DNA from: G963663775 sp963663775
GTDB taxonomy: Bacteria > Bacillota > Clostridia > Oscillospirales > Butyricicoccaceae
Length of the DNA stretch: 64,000 nt
Assembly (NCBI GenBank): GCA_963663775.1
Contig: OY760624.1
Coordinates: forward strand, 1,860,001 to 1,924,000
Reading direction: 5' to 3'
The notes under the pieces are model-generated. The model was not told where the DNA came from. It made no database searches and worked only from the letters and a program-made list of their open reading frames with translations. The translations under genes and the position numbers were made by a program. Shown here in pieces: positions 51,378 through 60,601 of this stretch (its first letter is position 1; each line of letters starts with the position of its first letter).

Positions 51378-52034
51378 ATGAATGCAAAGCGCAAAGGACT
51401 CATGCTACTTATTTTGGGGCTGATGCTTGCAGCATTGGCAAGTGTGATTGGATACTATTGGTATCACAATACCTATTATGTGGAAACTGAGGACGCAAAA
51501 ATCACAGGAGATTTGGTCAATGTCAGCCCGCAGACTACGGGAAAGCTGCTGGAGTTTGCCGTTGAAGAAGGGGACACCTTGGTCAAGGGGCAGATTTTGG
51601 GACGTCAGCAGGTTTCGGAGCTTTCGGATGCGAACATTGAACAATCGCTGATTCGTGCGCCAATCAATGGCGTGGTTATCAAAAAATCAGGGATGGTTGG
51701 ACAGATTGCAACCACAGGCTCGACCCTTGCCGTCATGGTGGATTTTGATGCGCTCTATATTACGGCGAACATTGAAGAAACAAAGCTGGGACGTGTCCAA
51801 ATTGGGCAAACGGTGGACATTACGGTGGACCAATTCACAGGCAAGCATTTCACAGGAACGGTCAAGTCGGTCGGGCTGGCATCTAATGCCACCTTTTCGT
51901 TGCTGCCATCTTCCAGCGGCAGTACGTTCACCAAGGTGGTGCAAAAAATTCCCGTCAAAATCCAAATGGAGAATTCGCAAGACGTGCAGCTGCTGCCCGG
52001 CACCAATGCCGTGGTCAAAATTCACGTGAAATAA
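51378..52034 (+). CDS. HlyD family secretion protein, EmrA-like, short
   Basis: This 218-residue adaptor is anchored by one N-terminal membrane helix (about 8-28). NTYYVETEDAKITGDLVNVSP and GKLLEFAVEEGDTLVKGQIL (about 30-73) are the lipoyl half typical of EmrA; then RAPINGVVIKKSGMVGQIAT (about 93-112) is the second half. The coiled-coil hairpin between them is nearly absent (about 20 residues), so it is much shorter than EmrA. It starts 14 nt after the lipoprotein adaptor with GGGGGAG upstream. A Firmicute with no TolC would not need a long hairpin. Confidence 0.83.
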   Translation: MNAKRKGLMLLILGLMLAALASVIGYYWYHNTYYVETEDAKITGDLVNVSPQTTGKLLEFAVEEGDTLVKGQILGRQQVSELSDANIEQSLIRAPINGVVIKKSGMVGQIATTGSTLAVMVDFDALYITANIEETKLGRVQIGQTVDITVDQFTGKHFTGTVKSVGLASNATFSLLPSSSGSTFTKVVQKIPVKIQMENSQDVQLLPGTNAVVKIHVK

Positions 52035-52128
52035 GCACACGCTGGTGAAAAAGATAACGTTGCAATCCGTTATAATGTTATCAGATGCACATTTATTCTG
52101 TTTTTATCAAAATGTTTTGGGAACTTTA

Positions 52129-52157
52129 TTGACTTTACGTTGGATAAAGCATATAAT
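52129..52157 (+). promoter_or_regulatory. Promoter of the zinc-binding protein gene
   Basis: TTGACT (52129-52134), 17 nt, TATAAT (52152-52157), 44 nt before the start. Confidence 0.75.
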
Positions 52158-52201
52158 AAACATACACCAAAAAAGGTGAACACATTTTAAAGAGGTATTT
52201 C

Positions 52202-52474
52202 ATGTACAACGACAAAACAATTGTATGCAAGGACTGTGGAGCAGAGTTTGTTTTCTCTGCGAGCGAGCAAGAATTTTTTGCGGAAAAGGGCTTTACCAAT
52301 GAACCTCAGCGTTGCAAGAGTTGTCGCGCTGCGAAAAAAGGACTTTCACGCAACAATTCTACTGAAAGAAAAATGTTTGATGCTGTATGTTCTGAGTGCG
52401 GTAAGCCTTGCAAAGTTCCGTTTGAACCTCGCAATGGTCGTCCAGTGTATTGCAGCGACTGTTTTAGAAGATAA
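52202..52474 (+). CDS. Small zinc-ribbon protein (zf-trcl type)
   Basis: This 90-residue protein has two Cys pairs at each end: CKDCGAEF (about 8-15) with CKSCRAAK (about 38-45), and CSECGKPC (about 64-71) with CSDCFRR (about 84-90). The block EQEFFAEKGFTNEPQRC (about 21-37) is the mark of this zinc-ribbon family in Firmicutes. Function is unknown; nucleic-acid binding is a guess. It has its own promoter and a terminator-like hairpin, so it is separate from the AAA+ operon that follows. Confidence 0.85.
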   Translation: MYNDKTIVCKDCGAEFVFSASEQEFFAEKGFTNEPQRCKSCRAAKKGLSRNNSTERKMFDAVCSECGKPCKVPFEPRNGRPVYCSDCFRR

Positions 52475-52489
52475 GTAGCCGATAGATAC

Positions 52490-52527
52490 AGGCACATCTC
52501 TCGTTTGGGGGATGTGCCTTTCCTTTT
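52490..52527 (+). terminator. Terminator of the zinc-ribbon gene
   Basis: AGGCACATC (52490-52498) pairs with GATGTGCCT (52511-52519), followed by TTTCCTTTT. Confidence 0.75.
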
Positions 52528-52670
52528 GTGCAGATTTTTTTCCGGAGAATACAGCTGTAAATACCGCCATCAAATTTTGCAAGAATCTATACCAAAGCAG
52601 AAAAAAGTGGTAAAATAAAAACATTGATGAAATGGTATGATGAGAGGATATCTGACATGAGGAGGAACGA

Positions 52671-55600
52671 ATGAAAAACTCGCAAATGGACCGGTATTTC
52701 ACACCAAAAGCAATTTTGCGAATTCTTTTTCCGGAAATACAGGTGTTGGACCATATCCAAGAGGTTGGAATGGTGGATAAAAACTATTTTGCTCGAATTT
52801 TTTCACAAGTTACGTCTGCAATTGCTTGGAAAATGCTCAAAAGCGGGCAGCAGGCAAGTCAAATGCAGCGGGGCAGTGCGATGTCCCATGGCGAAGCAGT
52901 TGCGAAATCCGCACCATACAGCGGCGGGAGTACAGCATATGGCGCATCAAAAGCAGCGGCTCATGTGTCTACCGAACGGAGGAGTGGGAAACAAAAGCTA
53001 ACGGAAAACGAACAATTGGATGCAGTGTTTCAAACGGTGCAGGCGGAGATGCACCAATATCTGTTGGAGCAGGACGCACTGATTGCGGGACTTTGTGTCG
53101 CTTTCAAGCGTCCGTTGGTGGACCCTGGGAAAAAGAGCTTTCGTAATTTGTTTTTTGTGGGGGGCGGCAAAGGAACGGGACGGCATCTGGCGATAGAGGT
53201 CATCACACGGCTGCTGCGAGAGCATGGCATTTTGCAGCGGGGTACAGTGCACCGCATGAATCTGGCACGCTATGCAACGCAGCGAGATGTGGAACGGCTG
53301 TTCATTCCGGACATTTATCAGGCACTCTATGGGGCAGAGCCGGTCGTGATTTTTGAGAATATCGAAAAATGCCATACGGACGCACTGCAAAAGTTAACAA
53401 ATCTTGCGGAACATGGTGTGATGAAGCTGGATAAGCGATTTATGGAGCAGCTAGGAAAAATGGCGGAAGTGACCGGTTCACTGGTGATTTCTGCCACAGA
53501 TGCACTGCAGGCGAACGAGAAATACTTAATCTTTCTTTCCAATATGCCTGCGGAAAGCCTGCAAAAGCAGATTCCAAGACCGATGCTGCAAGCGGTTTCT
53601 GATATGTTGGAAAGTGCGCCGCTGTCAGAGGAATCGATGTTGAAAATTTCCAAGATGTACTTAGAAGATTTTGTAAAGCAGATGCAGGCGCATCTCAATT
53701 TGGACTTGCAAATGGATGCAGAGGTGGTCAAGCAAGTCTTGCGCTTTGCAAAGCCAAGCGACGGTACCTATGGGTTGCAGGCAGTCATAGCACGGTATTT
53801 GCATGACCCTATCATGGAATTATCGCTGAAAAACACGCTCAAGCGTGGCGAACACTACGCGGTGCAGGTGATGGAAAATGCGTTTGTTTTGCAAAATGAG
53901 GTACAGCAATTTGACTTGAGCGTTGTGTTGCCCACAAAAGATGTAGAGTCCTTGGAGCAGTTGAACCAAGAATTGGAGCGTATCATTGGTTTGGATGCGG
54001 TGAAGCAGTTTATCCGAGATTTGGAAAACAATCTGCGCTTCCAAAAAGCACGCAGTGCCGCAGGCGGAAAAGCATCGAAAATGTCGCTGCATATGGTGTT
54101 TGCGGGCAATCCGGGCACGGGAAAAACCACGATGGCACGGTTGGTTGCCCGCTATCTCAAAGCCTTTGGGTATCTTTCCTCGGGTCATTTGGTGGAAACC
54201 ACTCGTGCGGATTTGGTGAGCCAATACATCGGCGAAACAGCACAAAAAACCATGCAAAAGATTCGAGCGGCTTTGGGCGGCGTGCTGTTCATTGATGAAG
54301 CTTATGCCTTGGTGCGGGACACGGACGATTTGTTTGGCGTGGAGGCAGTCGACACCTTGGTAAAAGCGATGGAAGACAACCGTGACAATTTGGTGGTGAT
54401 TTTGGCAGGCTACACCAAAGAGATGGAAGATTTCATGAAAACCAATCTCGGTCTGCAATCCCGTTTCAACTACCATATCGCCTTTCAGGACTATACCGCA
54501 CCGCAACTGCTAGAAATTTTGCACCAGCATGCACAGGCAGAAGGCTACCAAATCGACACATCCTGCGAAGCACCCTTGTTGGAACTGTTTGAAAAGTCGC
54601 AAATCCCTGGCAAAAATGACAGTGGAAATGGCAGATTGGCACGCAATGTGTTAGAAAAGGCACAGCTGCAGTGTGCTGACCGCTTGAAGCAGGAAAATCT
54701 ATCGGAATTGCAGGCAGAACATTTGAATACTTTGCAGCCGCAGGATTTTGGGCTGGGTGAAAAACTACCGCTGGATTTGAACCAACGATTGTCCAAGGTG
54801 ATTGGACTGGACGAGGTCAAAGGCTTTATTCAAGTGTTGCAAAAGCAGTTGATAGCAGATGCCAAGCGCAAGCATGCAGGGCTGAAAGTGGATGATAGCC
54901 AGACGCTGAATATGATTTTCACAGGCAATCCAGGTACAGGCAAGACCACCATGGCACGACTGATTGCCGAGCTGATGCGGGAAATGGGCGTTTTAAAGTC
55001 TGGACAGTTCATAGAAAGCAGCAAAAGTGATTTTGTCAGTGAATATGTGGGAAAAACCGCACAAAAGACCGAAGCGTTGTTTCAAAAGGCGTTGGGCGGT
55101 GTGTTGTTTATCGATGAGGCCTACGCATTGGCAGACAGCGGCGGACAAGAAGCGATTGATACGTTGGTGAAGCTGATAGAAGACCATCGCAAGGATACTG
55201 TGGTGATTTTAGCCGGATATGAGCAGGAGATGCAGCGATTTTTGAGCACCAATTCCGGTTTGGCATCCCGTTTTCCGCTTAAAACACACTTTGCAGACTA
55301 TTCTTTGGAGAATTTGATGCAAATTGCACAGAGTATGTTGCAGGAAAAAGGATATGTACTGCAGGAAGACGGCGAAGAGGCCCTTCGTGCAGAGCTGTCA
55401 AAACGCCGCTCTGCGGGTGGAAACGGCAGATTGGTGCGCAATGTCATTGAAGAATCGATTCGCCGCCAGAGCATCCGCATTGCCGATGCCGATACCAGTG
55501 TGCCGCAGGATTTGATTACGCTGACGCAGGAGGACATACAGCCGCAGCGTATCCATGCTATGCCGTATGATTTGGAAAGCGAATTGCAGGCGGTGGTAGG

Positions 55601-56378
55601 CTTGCAGGAAGTGAAGGATTTTTTGCGCAGCTTGCAGGCACAAATCATCATGCAGCAAAAGCGGAAAGCACTGGGGCTGCCTTCCGATGCAGCGCAGTCC
55701 CTGCACATGATTTTCAAGGGCAATCCTGGCACGGGCAAAACCACGATGGCACGCATTGTAGGGCATGTTTTGTGTGCTTTGGGGGTGCTGCGTGAAGATA
55801 AATTGGTGGAAACAGACCGTGCGGGACTGGTTGCAGGCTATGTTGGTCAAACGGCAATCAAAACCAAAGAGGTCATTCAGAGTGCCTATAACGGGGTGCT
55901 GTTTATTGACGAAGCATATGCACTTGCCAAGGGCAATGAATCCGATTTTGGAAGCGAAGCCATTGATGCCTTGGTCAAAGAGATGGATGACCACCGTGAC
56001 CAGCTGGTGGTGATTTTGGCCGGATATGACGAGGATATGGATGCGTTCCTGCAAATGAATCCGGGGCTTAAGTCAAGATTCCCCAATATCATTCATTTTG
56101 CGGACTATTCTGCACAGGAATTGCTGCAAATTGCAAAGCATCAATTGGCGGCAGCGGGGTATGGTTTGGATGCCGCAGCGGAACAGGCATTGCAGCAGCG
56201 CTTTATTGCAGCAAGCCGCTCCGAATCCTTTGGAAACGGCAGGTATGTTCGCAATGTGCTGGAAGCCGCCAAGCGCAATCTGGATGCACGGCTGCTGCAT
56301 GAACCGGATTTGACCCGTGAGCAATTGACGACCATCCGATTGGAAGACCTTGGTGCAAGGGGGGAGGAAAACGGATGA
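52671..56378 (+). CDS. Four-module AAA+ protein: degenerate Clp-like module plus three CbxX/SpoVK modules
   Basis: This is a very large (1235 residues) cytoplasmic AAA+ protein. Residues about 1-100 are non-ATPase and start MKNSQMDRYFTPKAILRI. About 120-420 resemble a ClpB/ClpX-class module: Walker A position FVGGGKGTGRHLA (about 161-173, Lys replaced by Arg) and Walker B position VVIFENIEKCH (about 223-233, catalytic Glu replaced by Asn), so it should not hydrolyse ATP. Three CbxX/CfqX modules follow: Walker A GNPGTGKTT near 478, 751 and 1017, each with GVLFIDEAYAL near 537, 809 and 1076, then VVILAGY and an SRF arginine finger. Related single- or double-module proteins are SpoVK and CbbX. 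It is coupled (ATGA) to a membrane protein and then to a second one. Substrate unknown. Confidence 0.85.
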   Translation: MKNSQMDRYFTPKAILRILFPEIQVLDHIQEVGMVDKNYFARIFSQVTSAIAWKMLKSGQQASQMQRGSAMSHGEAVAKSAPYSGGSTAYGASKAAAHVSTERRSGKQKLTENEQLDAVFQTVQAEMHQYLLEQDALIAGLCVAFKRPLVDPGKKSFRNLFFVGGGKGTGRHLAIEVITRLLREHGILQRGTVHRMNLARYATQRDVERLFIPDIYQALYGAEPVVIFENIEKCHTDALQKLTNLAEHGVMKLDKRFMEQLGKMAEVTGSLVISATDALQANEKYLIFLSNMPAESLQKQIPRPMLQAVSDMLESAPLSEESMLKISKMYLEDFVKQMQAHLNLDLQMDAEVVKQVLRFAKPSDGTYGLQAVIARYLHDPIMELSLKNTLKRGEHYAVQVMENAFVLQNEVQQFDLSVVLPTKDVESLEQLNQELERIIGLDAVKQFIRDLENNLRFQKARSAAGGKASKMSLHMVFAGNPGTGKTTMARLVARYLKAFGYLSSGHLVETTRADLVSQYIGETAQKTMQKIRAALGGVLFIDEAYALVRDTDDLFGVEAVDTLVKAMEDNRDNLVVILAGYTKEMEDFMKTNLGLQSRFNYHIAFQDYTAPQLLEILHQHAQAEGYQIDTSCEAPLLELFEKSQIPGKNDSGNGRLARNVLEKAQLQCADRLKQENLSELQAEHLNTLQPQDFGLGEKLPLDLNQRLSKVIGLDEVKGFIQVLQKQLIADAKRKHAGLKVDDSQTLNMIFTGNPGTGKTTMARLIAELMREMGVLKSGQFIESSKSDFVSEYVGKTAQKTEALFQKALGGVLFIDEAYALADSGGQEAIDTLVKLIEDHRKDTVVILAGYEQEMQRFLSTNSGLASRFPLKTHFADYSLENLMQIAQSMLQEKGYVLQEDGEEALRAELSKRRSAGGNGRLVRNVIEESIRRQSIRIADADTSVPQDLITLTQEDIQPQRIHAMPYDLESELQAVVGLQEVKDFLRSLQAQIIMQQKRKALGLPSDAAQSLHMIFKGNPGTGKTTMARIVGHVLCALGVLREDKLVETDRAGLVAGYVGQTAIKTKEVIQSAYNGVLFIDEAYALAKGNESDFGSEAIDALVKEMDDHRDQLVVILAGYDEDMDAFLQMNPGLKSRFPNIIHFADYSAQELLQIAKHQLAAAGYGLDAAAEQALQQRFIAASRSESFGNGRYVRNVLEAAKRNLDARLLHEPDLTREQLTTIRLEDLGARGEENG

Positions 56379-56857
56379 AAACGCTTTGGAAGATTTGGGG
56401 TGTGATTGTGGTCATCGCAATGGTGCCGCTGACCCTGCTTTTGGCGGTTTTATTGCCGATTATCAATTTATCGAATGCGTTTGAGATTATCCGAAATGGT
56501 GTTGGCATGGTAGATGCCGAAATGATTTCTGTCACGTGGGCATTGTGCCTTTCGGTATATATTACGATGCGCTTCCGCAACACGCAATGGGTATATTTTG
56601 CGTTTCCCAGTCTGTTTGAACAGCTGAAGCTGCTGTTGATTGCATGTTTTTTCACTTCAGTGGGGACAGAGCTTTTAAACCAAGCATTTCGGGAGATTGA
56701 CAGCACAAAAAGGCTGCTCGGTGTGACGCTGTTTATTACTAGCTTGGTCATTTGGCGTGTGGTTCTTTCATTGTATTACACCAAACGCCCGATTGTACCG
56801 TTCTTGGAGAAAAAACAAGAAAAACTGCGAAATATTGCAGATTTGAGTGAACAATAG
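56375..56857 (+). CDS. Four-TM membrane protein of the AAA+ operon, unknown
   Basis: This 160-residue protein has hydrophobic segments at about 8-32, 49-66, 79-98 and 114-133, with a basic C-terminal tail (KKQEKLRNIADLSEQ). No known family was recognised. Its ATG overlaps the AAA+ stop (ATGA), and its stop is 10 nt before the third gene, so the three are translationally linked. It could be the membrane anchor for the AAA+ machine; that is an inference from position only. Confidence 0.75.
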   Translation: MKTLWKIWGVIVVIAMVPLTLLLAVLLPIINLSNAFEIIRNGVGMVDAEMISVTWALCLSVYITMRFRNTQWVYFAFPSLFEQLKLLLIACFFTSVGTELLNQAFREIDSTKRLLGVTLFITSLVIWRVVLSLYYTKRPIVPFLEKKQEKLRNIADLSEQ

Positions 56858-56867
56858 GAGGCGCATG

Positions 56868-57488
56868 ATGAAAAATACAAAGGGTAATACGGAACCCTCG
56901 GCACAGCAAACGTTTGCAGAGGGGACTGCGCCGCAGGCATTTGATGCGCAGGATACGGTGCTGCTGCGCAACTTCTCGAAAGAAGAAACAAAGGAGGCAT
57001 TAACCGCTTCCCAGAAGAAATTCAGAACATTTTTAGGCGGAGCGGTATTGTTGGTATTTGTGGCGTATCTGGTCTTTAGTCCAAGCAGTTCGTTAGCGAT
57101 TGATTCTGTGCAGGCAGGTGCGGTACAGAACATTCAGCCCGGTGCAACTTTGGATGCGGGCAGTGCCATTGTGTCAGCATCCGATTACACTGTGACAGTG
57201 CAGGAGGGCGGCGATGTGCAGCTATCCGTTTGGGATTACCTTGGAAGCAATGGCGGCTATGTGCAAATTTATGTGGATGGAAGACCGCTGACCAATGCCT
57301 TTATGGTGAGCAATCATGTGGTCAAAGTGTCTGTTCCTGCCAAAGGGTTGATTCAAGTGCGGGGGATTTCTCCGGGAAGCAACGGCATGATTCAGTATGC
57401 GGTGTTTTTCAACAAAACGGGAGAAACTTATTTTAACACCGTGCCGCTAAATGGGGAAAATGTGTATACGGTGAAAACAGCGGTTTGA
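56868..57488 (+). CDS. Single-TM protein with extracytoplasmic beta domain, unknown
   Basis: This 206-residue bitopic protein has a polar N-terminal cytoplasmic part (about 1-50, Thr/Gln/Glu-rich, with RNFSKEETKEALTAS), one membrane segment (about 53-70, FLGGAVLLVFVAYLVF), and about 135 outside residues rich in beta-forming, Gly and Val residues (QPGATLDAGSAIVSASDYTV, GGYVQIYVDGRPL, NGMIQYAVFF). The outside part looks like a beta sandwich. ATG at 56868 has AGGAGG 6 nt upstream; ATG at 56865 is an alternative. It is last in the AAA+ operon. Confidence 0.75.
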   Translation: MKNTKGNTEPSAQQTFAEGTAPQAFDAQDTVLLRNFSKEETKEALTASQKKFRTFLGGAVLLVFVAYLVFSPSSSLAIDSVQAGAVQNIQPGATLDAGSAIVSASDYTVTVQEGGDVQLSVWDYLGSNGGYVQIYVDGRPLTNAFMVSNHVVKVSVPAKGLIQVRGISPGSNGMIQYAVFFNKTGETYFNTVPLNGENVYTVKTAV

Positions 57489-57502
57489 TATGTGGGCGGG
57501 AT

Positions 57503-57556
57503 GCCAAAACAAAGAGGTCACAGCACATGGCTGTAACCTCTTTGTTTTGGCTTTTC
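57503..57556. terminator. Bidirectional terminator between the AAA+ operon and uxaA
   Basis: A 22-bp stem (57503-57524 with 57530-57551, one mismatch) includes GCCAAAACAAAGAGGT and its complement, with TTTT after it on the plus strand. Confidence 0.88.
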
Positions 57557-57569
57557 TGTAGCGATGACG

Positions 57570-59069
57570 TCAAAGAATGACACCATCACGGAAAATCGAA
57601 ATTTCTTTATATTGGTTGCGTTCGTTACAGGTTTGGATGCGGCCGGAAGCAACCTCTAATACAAATTGGAAGAAATCCGCAGACATCTCTTTCCAAGAGC
57701 TGCCGTCAAGCACTTGGCCGGCATTATAGTCTATCCAGTGGGGTTTTCGTGCGGCAAGCGCACTGTTGGAAGAAATTTTGATGGTTGGCACAGGTGCGCC
57801 AAACGGATTGCCGCGACCGGTTGTGAAACAAATCAAGGTTGCATCCGAGCAGACCAAATTGGTGCAGGATACTTGGTCGTTTCCAGAACCCGTCAGCAAA
57901 TGCAGTCCCTTTTTCTGCAGGGCATCGCCATAACCCAGTACCCCGACAACAGGGGCGGAACCGCCTTTTTGCACACAGCCAAGGGATTTTTCCTCCAGCG
58001 TAGAAATACCGCCCGCCTTGTTACCGGGAGAAGGATTTTCATAAATGGTCTGGTGATACCGTGTGAAATAATCCTTATAATTGTCAATCAAGTCGACGGT
58101 TTGTGCAAAGGTTTCGGCATCTGCACAGCGTTCCATCAGCAGCGTTTCCGCACCAAACATTTCGGGCACTTCGGTTAAGATGGCAGAACCGCCGTCTGCA
58201 ACGAGCCTATCACATAGTTTGCCGCAAAGAGGATTCGCCGTCAGACCGGAAAAGGCATCCGAACCACCGCACTTGAACCCTACCACCAATTTGCTGGCAG
58301 GCAAGGTCTGGCGTTCCATCCCGCCGACAGCATCACACAGGGACTGCAGCAATGCCATGCCTGCGGCATATTCATCCTCCGTATCCTGTGTGACGAGAAA
58401 TTTCACACGATTCTCATCAATTTCGCCTAGATAGGGGCGGAACACATCGAGGTTGTTGTTTTCACAGCCCAAGGAAAGGACAAGCACCCCGCCAGCATTG
58501 GGGTTGCGAATGAGTCCGGCAAGCAGTTTCATGGTGGTTTCTTGGTCTGTACCAAGCTGAGAACAGCCCATATTATGCGGATAGGCACGAATATCATCGA
58601 ATTGATTGCCAAATTGTGCTTTGGCAAGTTCCGCAAGGCGGGTTGCTGTCATATTGACGCAGCCAACTGTTGGCACAATCCACAGTTCATTGCGCACGCC
58701 TGCACGTCCGTCTGGGCGCAAATAGCCTTCAAAGGTTGCGGTTTCCGCCATCGATTGAAAGCGTTCGATGCCCTCCAAGTGCGGATGATAGGCATATTGC
58801 AGGTGACCAGACAGGTTTGTTTTCAAATTATGCGTGTGGATATGACTGCCACAGAGAATGTCCTGCGTGGCATGCCCAATGGGATTGCCATACTTGATTA
58901 CATTTTCGTTGGCTGCAATTGTACGCATGGCAACTTTGTGCCCAAAGGGGATGTCATCTTGCAGCGTGATGGTCTGCCCACCGACCAAATAGGTATCCCC
59001 TTTGTGTAAATCGGCGAGCGCAACAGTAGCATCGTCCGTGTCATGCACGAGAATTAGTCCTGGCTGCAT
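57570..59069 (-). CDS. uxaA: Altronate dehydratase
   Basis: This 499-residue iron-dependent enzyme converts D-altronate to 2-keto-3-deoxygluconate. An N-terminal SAF domain (about 1-95, with DDIPFGHKVA and YGNPIGHATQDI) is followed by the dehydratase core with GYLRPDGRAGVRNELWIVPT (about 114-133), LGCENNNLDV (about 202-211), KCGGSDAFSGLTANP (about 268-282) and TTGRGNPFGAPVPTIKI. Length fits the family. It overlaps uxaB by 16 nt, downstream of it in the same operon. Confidence 0.93.
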   Translation of the reverse strand: MQPGLILVHDTDDATVALADLHKGDTYLVGGQTITLQDDIPFGHKVAMRTIAANENVIKYGNPIGHATQDILCGSHIHTHNLKTNLSGHLQYAYHPHLEGIERFQSMAETATFEGYLRPDGRAGVRNELWIVPTVGCVNMTATRLAELAKAQFGNQFDDIRAYPHNMGCSQLGTDQETTMKLLAGLIRNPNAGGVLVLSLGCENNNLDVFRPYLGEIDENRVKFLVTQDTEDEYAAGMALLQSLCDAVGGMERQTLPASKLVVGFKCGGSDAFSGLTANPLCGKLCDRLVADGGSAILTEVPEMFGAETLLMERCADAETFAQTVDLIDNYKDYFTRYHQTIYENPSPGNKAGGISTLEEKSLGCVQKGGSAPVVGVLGYGDALQKKGLHLLTGSGNDQVSCTNLVCSDATLICFTTGRGNPFGAPVPTIKISSNSALAARKPHWIDYNAGQVLDGSSWKEMSADFFQFVLEVASGRIQTCNERNQYKEISIFRDGVIL

Positions 59070-60550
59070 GCGGTGTCCTCCTCTACCAATGCAGTAATGA
59101 CTTCACGCATGGATTTTTGCTGCATGGCAGACAAATATCCGGCAACGGCATCGGTCAAACCAGCGACTTCATTGAGATTTTTACCATCCCAGAATGCGGT
59201 ATGTCCAAGCACTGCCTGCGCAATTTCAATATCACTAGGCAGTGTCCAGACCTGCGCAAAGAACGAAAGCACCTCTGCATCGTCCTTGATTGCATACGCA
59301 GTGCCATCGGCACGGTGCCCCATATAGGTATCATTTTCAAAAGCACCCTGATAGAATTTAATAAATGCAGCGAGGGAAGCGGCTAGCGCCTGTGGAAGCG
59401 TACCGACTACATCAACATATCCCAGCAGACTGGGCAAACAGCGTGCGCACCATTTGGAGCAGGAGTTGAGCGAAATATCCAGAAGCCGATGCTTGATATA
59501 GGGGTTGCGGAAACGGTCCTTTACATCCGATGCGAACTGCAAAAGGTCAGCGCGCGGCAAATCCAAGGTGGGGATCACTTCCTCATATAGTACTTTGTCC
59601 AGATATTTTTCAAAAACAGTGTCATTCATCATGTCCAGCACAACTTCATGCCCTGCCAGATAAGCTGCCAAAACACTGGAAGTATGTCCGCCGTTTAAAA
59701 TACGCACCTTGCGCTTTTTATAGGGCTTCACATCCTCAGTCCAGATGACATGTGCATCGGTTTTGTGAATGGGAAGAATTTCTGCCCATTCTTGTTTGCC
59801 TTCAATAACCCAAAGGTTGAAGAGTTCACTGGTGACAATGCAGTCATCTCGATAGCCATTTTTTTGCTCAAAATAGTCGATTTGGTCACGTGGATAGCCA
59901 GTTACAATGCGGTCCACCAAGGTGGAGCAAAAATAGTTATGCGTGTCTACCCATGTGATAAATGCTGTGTCCAAGCACCATTCCTGTGCATATTGCAGGA
60001 CGATTCGTTTCAAATTGGCACCATTGTTGTCAATCAGTTCAACCGGAAGAAACAGCAGACCCTTATCGGCAGCGCCTGCAAAGTGTTGATAGCGTGCATG
60101 CAAAAACGCACAAACCTTTGCCGGATAAGAATGCGGTGGGGCATCGGTGAGGCTGTCGCCTGCGTGGTAGGAGATGCCAGCTTCCGTGGTGTTGGAAATC
60201 ACCACTTCAAGGTCGGGCGAGCACGCCATGTCCAAAAGCGCTTGATAGTCTTGATAGGGGTTGATACAGCGGGAAACCGAGGTGATTTGCTGGATTTTTT
60301 CCACCGCTTCTCCGTTTTCAATGCCACGCATCGCTAAGGTATACATGCCGTTTTGGGCATTGATTTTTTCAGAAAGCCCTTGTGCAATTGGCTGACAAAG
60401 AACAATGCGACCCTCATACAACCCTTGGGCATTGGCTTTGTCAATCATCCAGTCGGCGAATGCCCGCAAAAAATTCCCTTCGCCAAACTGTAAAATTTTC
60501 TCCGGCGCATGGTTTGTTTTCGTATGTATGACTTCATGAATCTGTTTCAT
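59054..60550 (-). CDS. uxaB: Tagaturonate reductase (altronate oxidoreductase)
   Basis: This 498-residue mannitol-dehydrogenase-family enzyme reduces D-tagaturonate to D-altronate with NADH. The N-terminal nucleotide block is LQFGEGNFLRAFADWMID (about 21-38), which marks UxaB; NTTEAGI (about 119-125) and the catalytic Lys region KKRKVRILNGGHTS (about 279-292) follow. The adjacent UxaA supports altronate over mannonate. RBS AGGAGG precedes ATG. Overlapping operators lie in its promoter. Confidence 0.92.
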   Translation of the reverse strand: MKQIHEVIHTKTNHAPEKILQFGEGNFLRAFADWMIDKANAQGLYEGRIVLCQPIAQGLSEKINAQNGMYTLAMRGIENGEAVEKIQQITSVSRCINPYQDYQALLDMACSPDLEVVISNTTEAGISYHAGDSLTDAPPHSYPAKVCAFLHARYQHFAGAADKGLLFLPVELIDNNGANLKRIVLQYAQEWCLDTAFITWVDTHNYFCSTLVDRIVTGYPRDQIDYFEQKNGYRDDCIVTSELFNLWVIEGKQEWAEILPIHKTDAHVIWTEDVKPYKKRKVRILNGGHTSSVLAAYLAGHEVVLDMMNDTVFEKYLDKVLYEEVIPTLDLPRADLLQFASDVKDRFRNPYIKHRLLDISLNSCSKWCARCLPSLLGYVDVVGTLPQALAASLAAFIKFYQGAFENDTYMGHRADGTAYAIKDDAEVLSFFAQVWTLPSDIEIAQAVLGHTAFWDGKNLNEVAGLTDAVAGYLSAMQQKSMREVITALVEEDTACSQD

Positions 60551-60601
60551 AGATAGGTATCCTCCTCAAAACTGCAGCGTTGTACGCCTTTAGTATAATT
60601 C

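Noticed and set aside
52202..52474. Zinc-ribbon gene as part of the AAA+ operon
   Set aside because: It has its own promoter and a terminator-like hairpin, and nearly 200 nt separate it from the AAA+ start.
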